A DNA stretch of 6,972 bases from VRUE01 sp046733275 (GTDB lineage Bacteria; Actinomycetota; Thermoleophilia; Solirubrobacterales; 70-9). Where the stretch lies: the NCBI GenBank assembly GCA_046733275.1, contig JBKPOW010000244.1:1-6972 (forward strand), read 5' to 3'. How positions within the stretch are numbered: the first letter of the stretch is position 1; the number at the start of each line of letters is the position of its first letter. This document shows positions 1 to 4,203 of this stretch, piece by piece. The position numbers and the translations under genes are program-made. The notes under the pieces are model-generated. The model ran no database searches. It was not told the origin of the DNA and saw only the letters and a list, made by a program, of their open reading frames with translations.

Positions 1-44
1 CGCCTAGCTTTCCAGAGCCGGCGGGGCGCCGGTAGAGTCGCCCC
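1..44 (+). promoter_or_regulatory. Leader upstream of the ROK kinase gene, with weak RBS
   Basis: Only 44 bases upstream of the kinase start are visible, so any promoter is probably partly outside the window. GGTAGAG at 31-37 lies seven bases before the ATG at 45 and is the best ribosome-binding candidate, though a weak match to the Shine-Dalgarno consensus. Just before it, CCGGC (18-22) and GCCGG (28-32) form a five-base inverted repeat around a five-base loop, whose right arm touches the RBS. In DNA this rich in G+C such a repeat may be chance. No -35/-10 pair is recognisable. Confidence 0.3.
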
Positions 45-1007
45 ATGGCCGGCGCGCTTCGAGGCGGCATCGATCTCGGCGGAACCAAGATCCAGGCCGC
101 GATCGTCGACGAGCGCGGAAACGCCGTCGGGCAGGCGCGTCACCCGACCCCCCACGAGGGCGGACCGAAGGCGGTGGCGATGGAGATGGCCGCCGCCCTG
201 CGCGAAGCCGCGGATGCGGCGGGCAGCGAGACAGACTCGCTGCGCGGCGTCGGCGTCGGCTCGCCCGGCGACGCCGACGGCGAGACCGGGGTCGTCTCCG
301 GTGCCCGCAACCTGCCCGGCTGGGAGGACAGCTTCCCCCTGGGCGAGACGCTGGGGCGGGCGCTCGGCGCCGAGGTGCGGATCGGCAACGACGTCCAGGT
401 CGCGGTCGAAGGCGAGTACGCGCTCGGCGCCGGCCGCCGGTTCGGCTCGCTGCTCGGCGTCTGGTGGGGCACCGGCGTCGGCGGCGGCATCATCCTCGAG
501 GGCAAGCCGTGGCTCGGCCGCGGCGCGGCGGGCGAGATCGGTCACATCGTGGTCGAGCGCGACGGCGCCAGGTGCCCCTGCGGCCGCCGCGGCTGCATGG
601 AGGCCTACGCCGGACGGGCGGCGATGGAAGCGGAGGCCCGGCACAAGCACGAGAAGGGCCATGAGACCGACCTCTTCGAGCTGATGCACAAGCACGGCAA
701 ACCGCGCCTGACCAGCGGCATCTGGGAGCGAGCGCTCGACCATGGCGACAAGCTCGCGACGAAGCTGATCGAGCGGGCGATCGGAGCGCTCGGCACCGGC
801 GTCGCCTCCGCCTGCAACGTCCTCGACGTCGAGGCGGTCGTGATCGGCGGCGGCCTCGGCGAGCGCTTCGGCGAGCGGTACATGCAGCCCCTGAAAGAGG
901 AGATGCGCAAGCACCTCTTCGTCAGCGACGACCCTCCCGCGATCCTGGTCGCCGAGCTGGGCGACCTCGGCGGCGCGATCGGGGCGTCGCTGCTCGTCGG
1001 TCGTTAG
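45..1007 (+). CDS. ROK-family sugar kinase (glucokinase-like)
   Basis: Predicted cytoplasmic ATP-dependent sugar kinase of the ROK family; glucose or a related hexose is the likeliest substrate, giving the 6-phosphate. Of 320 residues, DLGGTK (10-15) is the N-terminal phosphate-binding loop, NLPGW (89-93) and ND (115-116) supply sugar contacts and the catalytic Asp116, and GTGVGGGII (142-150) is the second glycine-rich segment. EIGH (164-167) followed by CPCGRRGC (177-184) is the ROK zinc signature, with expected ligands His167, Cys177, Cys179 and Cys184. GGG at 268-270 belongs to the C-terminal nucleotide-binding lobe. Length matches ROK glucokinases (about 300-320 residues). There is no N-terminal helix-turn-helix, so it is an enzyme rather than a ROK repressor (XylR/NagC type). 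The ATG at 45 places the phosphate loop ten residues in, as is usual. The gene converges on the permease gene and overlaps its end by four bases. Substrate is not decided by sequence; other hexoses, N-acetylmannosamine or fructose are possible. Confidence 0.92.
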   Translation: MAGALRGGIDLGGTKIQAAIVDERGNAVGQARHPTPHEGGPKAVAMEMAAALREAADAAGSETDSLRGVGVGSPGDADGETGVVSGARNLPGWEDSFPLGETLGRALGAEVRIGNDVQVAVEGEYALGAGRRFGSLLGVWWGTGVGGGIILEGKPWLGRGAAGEIGHIVVERDGARCPCGRRGCMEAYAGRAAMEAEARHKHEKGHETDLFELMHKHGKPRLTSGIWERALDHGDKLATKLIERAIGALGTGVASACNVLDVEAVVIGGGLGERFGERYMQPLKEEMRKHLFVSDDPPAILVAELGDLGGAIGASLLVGR

Positions 1008-2227
1008 ACGCGGCCGGCGGCCTGGCGCTGGCGGCGGGCTATGGCATCGACGATGACCGCGAGCAGCAGCACGCCACCGGTGACCATGAACTTGACCGCG
1101 GAGGAGAGCGCCAGCAGGTCCATGCCGTTGGAGATCGAGCCGATCACGAGCGCGCCGAGCAGCGCCGTCCAGACCGCCCCGCGTCCGCCGAAGAGGCTGG
1201 TGCCGGCGATCACGGGGCCAGCGATCGCGAGCAGCAGCAGTTCGCTGCCGCCGGAGTTCTGGTTGACCGCGAGCAGCCGCGAGGCGGCGAGGAGGCCGCC
1301 AATCGCCGCCATCGTGCCGGCGATCCCGAAGACAGCGATCCGTATGCGGTCGATCGGGATGCCCGCCCGGCGCGCCGCCTCGGTGTTGCCGCCGACGGCG
1401 TAGACGTGGCGGCCGAAGCGGGTGCGCTTGGCGACGTATTCCATGCCGAAGACGAAGGCGAGCAGGATCAGCAGCGCCAGCGGGACGCCGCGGTCCGAGT
1501 TGAGGATCGCCACGGTGACGATCGCCAGGGCCGCGACCGCGGCGATGCGCAGCCCCAGCCCGCCGACGCCTCTCCCGGCCAGACCCGCGGTCACCCGCTG
1601 GCGGTGACCGGCGAGAGCCAGGCCGGCGTAGACGGCGATCACCAGCGCGGCGATCGCCCAGCCGACGGCGTCGGAGTAGAAGGTGTTGGCCAGGCCGGTG
1701 ATCTTCGGGTCGTTGAGGTTGATCGAGCCGGTCGAGCCAAGCACCTGCAACAGCGCTCCCTGCCAGGCCAGCAGGCCGGCCAGGGTGACGACGAAGGAGG
1801 GGACGCCGAAGCGGGTGAAGAGCGCCCCCTGGACCAGACCGATGATCAGGCCGACCGCAATGCCGGCGGCGATCGCCAGATACGGATTCCAGCCGTTTTT
1901 GACGTTGAGCACCGCGATCACCGCGGCGGCGAGACCGCTGATCGCGCCGACCGAGAGGTCGATCTCCCCCAGCAGCAGCACGTAGACGACGCCGATCGAG
2001 ATCAGCCCGATCGCGGTGATCTGCAGGATCAGGTTGGTCAGGTTCTCGGCCGAGAGGAAGCGGTCGTTCTGCAGCTGGAAGATCAACCAGATCACCGCCA
2101 GGCCGAGCACGACCCGCAACGAGGCGAGGTCTCCCTGGACGAAGCGGCGCAGGGTCTCGCTGCGGGCGCGGGTGAGGCCACCCGCCTCCGCGGCCGCCGG
2201 CGTCGCGCCTCCGGTCGCGGCACTCAC
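1004..2227 (-). CDS. xylH: XylH-like sugar ABC transporter permease
   Basis: Inner-membrane permease of a CUT2-class monosaccharide importer; two copies are expected to form the channel. It has 407 residues with many hydrophobic segments and a soluble N-terminal tail of about 35 residues. Family landmarks are GEIDLSVG (87-94), VPSFVVTLAG (142-151), the region GGNTEAARRAGI (279-290), which corresponds to the cytoplasmic loop contacting the ATPase, and IAGTSLFGGRG (340-350). NSDRGVP (243-249) and FGRHVYAVGGNTEAAR (271-286) resemble E. coli XylH more than RbsC, from memory of that sequence. The start is GTG at 2227, whose G is also the last base of the ATPase stop codon (TAGTG), implying translational coupling; GAGG about ten bases upstream can serve as RBS. 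Last gene of the importer operon. Its stop TAA (1006-1004) lies inside the convergent kinase gene. Xylose specificity is inferred from similarity and neighbours; a ribose, glucose or other pentose system cannot be excluded. Confidence 0.93.
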   Translation of the reverse strand: MSAATGGATPAAAEAGGLTRARSETLRRFVQGDLASLRVVLGLAVIWLIFQLQNDRFLSAENLTNLILQITAIGLISIGVVYVLLLGEIDLSVGAISGLAAAVIAVLNVKNGWNPYLAIAAGIAVGLIIGLVQGALFTRFGVPSFVVTLAGLLAWQGALLQVLGSTGSINLNDPKITGLANTFYSDAVGWAIAALVIAVYAGLALAGHRQRVTAGLAGRGVGGLGLRIAAVAALAIVTVAILNSDRGVPLALLILLAFVFGMEYVAKRTRFGRHVYAVGGNTEAARRAGIPIDRIRIAVFGIAGTMAAIGGLLAASRLLAVNQNSGGSELLLLAIAGPVIAGTSLFGGRGAVWTALLGALVIGSISNGMDLLALSSAVKFMVTGGVLLLAVIVDAIARRQRQAAGRV

Positions 2228-3003
2228 TATCGGGACCCCTCGTCGCCGTTGCCGCCCGCGCCGGTGATCGCCCCAACCACGTGCTCCTCGGTGGTCGCTT
2301 CGGCGTCGAAGCTGCCGGCGGCGCGGCCGAGGCGGAGGACGAAGATCCGGTCGGCGACCGCGAAGACGTCGGCGAGGTTGTGGCTGACCATGACGACGCC
2401 GAGGCCGCGCTCGCGCAGGCGGCGAATCAGGTCGAGCACCTGCGCCGTCTGCGCCACGCCGAGCGCCGCCGTCGGCTCGTCGAGCAGCACGACCCTGGGC
2501 TCGCCGAGCAGGGAGCGGGCCACCGCGACCTGCTGGCGCTGGCCGCCCGAGAGGGTGCCGACCTCGCTGCGCAGGCTGGGGATCGTCACCGAGAGGCCGG
2601 AGAGCAGATCCTCGGTCCGGTGCTCCATCCGCGCCTCGTCGAGCTGCCGTGAGGCCCGGGCGGGCCCACCCGAGATCTCCTCGCGGCCGAGGAAGAGGTT
2701 GGCGACGACGTCGAGGTTGTCGCAGAGGGCGAGGTCCTGGTAAACGGTCGCGATCCCGAGCACGGTCGCGTCGTGGGGACGGGAGATCGAGACTCGCGCG
2801 CCCTCGAAGCGGATGCCGCCGGCGTCGAGCGAGTAGATGCCGGCGATCGCCTTGACCATCGTCGACTTGCCGGCGCCGTTGTCGCCGACCAGGCCGACGA
2901 CCTCGCCTCCGTGGACGGCGAAGTCGACCCGGTCCAGTGCCTGGACCGGGCCGAACCGCTTGCTTACCCCGTCGAGCTCCAACAACGGGGTGTCGCTTTT
3001 CAT
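2227..3003 (-). CDS. xylG: Single-domain sugar ABC transporter ATP-binding protein (XylG/FrcA-like)
   Basis: Cytoplasmic ATPase that powers the importer encoded around it. With the ATG at 3003 the protein has 258 residues and one complete ABC domain: Walker A GDNGAGKST (40-48), Q-loop Gln89 in VYQD, signature LSGGQ (151-155), Walker B VVLLDE (171-176) with catalytic Glu176, and switch His208 in VSHN. All key residues are present, so it should be active. E. coli XylG and RbsA are about 500 residues with two fused ABC domains; this one has a single domain, as in FrcA-type proteins, so a homodimer is expected. The frame is open back to an ATG at 3051, but that start would overlap the binding-protein gene by 35 bases and add 16 residues with no family counterpart; the ATG at 3003 has a well placed RBS and begins just before the first strand of the fold. 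Thirteen bases separate it from the upstream gene, and its stop overlaps the permease start by one base. The symbol is given by context. Confidence 0.92.
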   Translation of the reverse strand: MKSDTPLLELDGVSKRFGPVQALDRVDFAVHGGEVVGLVGDNGAGKSTMVKAIAGIYSLDAGGIRFEGARVSISRPHDATVLGIATVYQDLALCDNLDVVANLFLGREEISGGPARASRQLDEARMEHRTEDLLSGLSVTIPSLRSEVGTLSGGQRQQVAVARSLLGEPRVVLLDEPTAALGVAQTAQVLDLIRRLRERGLGVVMVSHNLADVFAVADRIFVLRLGRAAGSFDAEATTEEHVVGAITGAGGNGDEGSR

Positions 3004-3011
3004 CGCATCCG

Positions 3012-3015
3012 CTCC
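3012..3015 (-). promoter_or_regulatory. RBS that decides the ATPase start
   Basis: Read on the minus strand, GGAG lies eight bases before the ATG at 3003, in the short space after the binding-protein stop codon (3019-3017). This favours 3003 over the in-frame ATG at 3051, which lies inside the preceding gene. The call rests on spacing and match alone. Confidence 0.6.
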
Positions 3016-3016
3016 G

Positions 3017-4126
3017 CTAGGAGATGCCCGCTTCTTGGCAGGCCTTGGCATACGCCCCGGTGCAGAGTTCGTCGGGCGAGACTTCTTCGTCCGCGATCAC
3101 GGTCCCTTTGATCTTGTCTTTGGTCACCGCCACCGGCGTCAACAGGATCGACGGCACTTTCTCTTTTTCGTTGTCGAGTTCGTCGGTGACTTTCCCCTGG
3201 GGGATTTCTTTGCCCTCGGCCAGGTCGACCGCGATTTCGGCGCTGATCGACGCCTCGGGCCTGTAGGCCTTGTAAACCGTCATGTACTGCTGGCCGACGA
3301 GGATCCGTTGCAGGCCGGCGACCGTGGCGTCCTGGCCGGTGACGGGCCGTTCGGCGGGGTCGATCCCGGCCGATTTCATCGCCGCGATCGCGCCGCCGCC
3401 GAGGTCGTCGTTGGCCGCGTAGACGCCGGCGAAGCCGTCTTTGCCGAGCGCGGTGATCGCCTGCTGCATCTCGTTCTGCGCGTTACTGGCGAGCCACCCG
3501 GGCGTGTCATATTCTTTCGCCACCTCGACGCCTTCGTTTTCGAAGACACTCTGCGCGCCTTTCTTGAACAGCGCCGCGTTGCTGTCCGCCGGATCGCCGC
3601 TGAGCATCACGATCGGGCCTTCCGGACTACCGTCGTCTTTCAGTTTTTTCGTCAGCGATTCGCCCTGCAGTTCGCCGACCTTTTCGTTGTCGAAGGAGAC
3701 GTAGACGTCGACATCGGCACCGAGGATCAGGCGGTCATAGCTGACCACCGGCACGTCCTGCTGGCGCGCTTTTTCGACGCTGGCCGCCGCCGAGGCGGCA
3801 TCGACGGGGTCGAGCACGAGCACGTCGGCGCCCTGGGTCAGCGCCGCTTCGACCTGGCTCTGCTGTTTGGAAGCGTCCTCGGCCGCGTTGCTGTAGAGGA
3901 TCTCGCAGTCGGGGCAGATTTCTTCGACTTTTTCTTCGAAGCGCGGTCGGTCGGACGCCTCATAGCGGGGCGTCTGGTTCTCGGGCAAGAGGAAGGCAAT
4001 CGTCGCTCCGCCGCCGCCACCTTCACCGCCACCATCGTCATCGCCGCAACCGGCCACCATCAGGACGCTCGCAAGCAGGGCGACGAGCGCGAGCCCGATT
4101 CGTCTCAAACCGACAAAGCTCGACAT
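3017..4126 (-). CDS. xylF: XylF-like sugar-binding lipoprotein of an ABC importer
   Basis: Extracellular, membrane-anchored solute-binding protein that captures a monosaccharide and delivers it to the permease. Of 369 residues, 1-26 form a lipoprotein signal peptide (basic RR at 8-9, hydrophobic core, lipobox VAGC with the lipid-modified Cys27). A flexible linker DDDGGGEGGGGG (29-40) follows, then the two-lobed periplasmic-binding fold. Stretches closely resembling E. coli XylF are SYDRLILGADVDVYVSFDNEKVGEL (129-153), GDPADSNAALF (177-187), GQDATVAGLQRI (264-275) and TVYK (283-286). Arg54, Arg132, Asn183, Asn215, Asp266 and Lys286 align by eye with positions I recall as xylose contacts in E. 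coli XylF, so xylose or a similar aldose is the best guess. Mature-region cysteines occur as CPDC (71-74) and at 355 and 363, possibly disulfide-bonded. A strong RBS precedes the ATG. First gene of the importer operon. Its codon choice differs from its neighbours: 16 of 21 lysines use AAA. Confidence 0.93.
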   Translation of the reverse strand: MSSFVGLRRIGLALVALLASVLMVAGCGDDDGGGEGGGGGATIAFLLPENQTPRYEASDRPRFEEKVEEICPDCEILYSNAAEDASKQQSQVEAALTQGADVLVLDPVDAASAAASVEKARQQDVPVVSYDRLILGADVDVYVSFDNEKVGELQGESLTKKLKDDGSPEGPIVMLSGDPADSNAALFKKGAQSVFENEGVEVAKEYDTPGWLASNAQNEMQQAITALGKDGFAGVYAANDDLGGGAIAAMKSAGIDPAERPVTGQDATVAGLQRILVGQQYMTVYKAYRPEASISAEIAVDLAEGKEIPQGKVTDELDNEKEKVPSILLTPVAVTKDKIKGTVIADEEVSPDELCTGAYAKACQEAGIS

Positions 4127-4194
4127 CGCTTCTCCTTTCGCCCCGTCCCAGCAGGCGTCTACCCGCGACCGCCCGCTTTTAAGCAGCCGAGCCG
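4127..4194 (-). promoter_or_regulatory. uvrA-xylF intergenic gap, candidate promoter region
   Basis: These 68 bases are the only gap above 20 bases between genes in the window, and the only obvious place between uvrA and the importer genes for a promoter. On the minus strand it contains the small AT island GCTTAAAAGC (4184-4175), a four-base inverted repeat with a two-base centre, in otherwise GC-rich sequence; its TTAAAA could be a -10-like element. I see no convincing -35 partner and no clear operator. No hairpin followed by a T-run is present, so uvrA transcription may read through into the importer genes. Confidence 0.3.
4131..4138 (-). promoter_or_regulatory. Strong RBS of the sugar-binding protein gene
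   Basis: On the minus strand the bases AAAGGAGA end four bases before the ATG at 4126, with the GGAG core five bases from it. It is the best Shine-Dalgarno match in the window. This fits the usual need for much more binding protein than permease or ATPase in such importers. Confidence 0.75.
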
Positions 4195-4203
4195 CTAAGC
4201 GGC
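4191..4203 (-). repeat. Short inverted repeat spanning the uvrA stop codon
   Basis: On the minus strand the sequence is GCCGC-TTA-GCGGC, two perfect five-base arms around a three-base centre, with the uvrA stop TAG (4197-4195) straddling the centre and the right arm. It could form a small RNA hairpin at the end of uvrA. No run of T follows it, so it does not look like a standard intrinsic terminator, and chance occurrence in GC-rich DNA is possible. Confidence 0.35.

Noticed and set aside
29..40. Asp/Gly-rich stretch after the lipobox (residues 29-40 of the binding protein) as an unusual repeat
   Set aside because: Such flexible linkers are common after the lipid-modified cysteine in lipoproteins of high-GC actinobacteria. 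The coordinates given here are residue numbers; the DNA is near 4007-4042.
1406..2743. Long plus-strand open frame (445 codons) opposite the permease and ATPase genes
   Set aside because: It lies antisense to two well-supported genes and its product is rich in Arg, Asp, Gln and Gly without any recognisable domain. Long antisense frames are expected in GC-rich genes because stop codons are rare.
3004..3051. Sixteen-residue N-terminal extension of the ATPase from the ATG at 3051
   Set aside because: It would overlap the upstream gene and matches nothing in the family; the RBS supports the start at 3003.
4175..4184. GCTTTTAAGC as an intrinsic terminator
   Set aside because: The arms are only four bases with a two-base centre, and no T-run follows on the transcribed strand.
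2837..4198. Long plus-strand open frame (453 codons) opposite the binding-protein gene
   Set aside because: It mirrors the xylF-like gene almost exactly and spans the intergenic gap. Its product is low-complexity (FF, VD, DR-rich runs, reflecting the AAA/GAA codons on the other strand) and shows no family motif.
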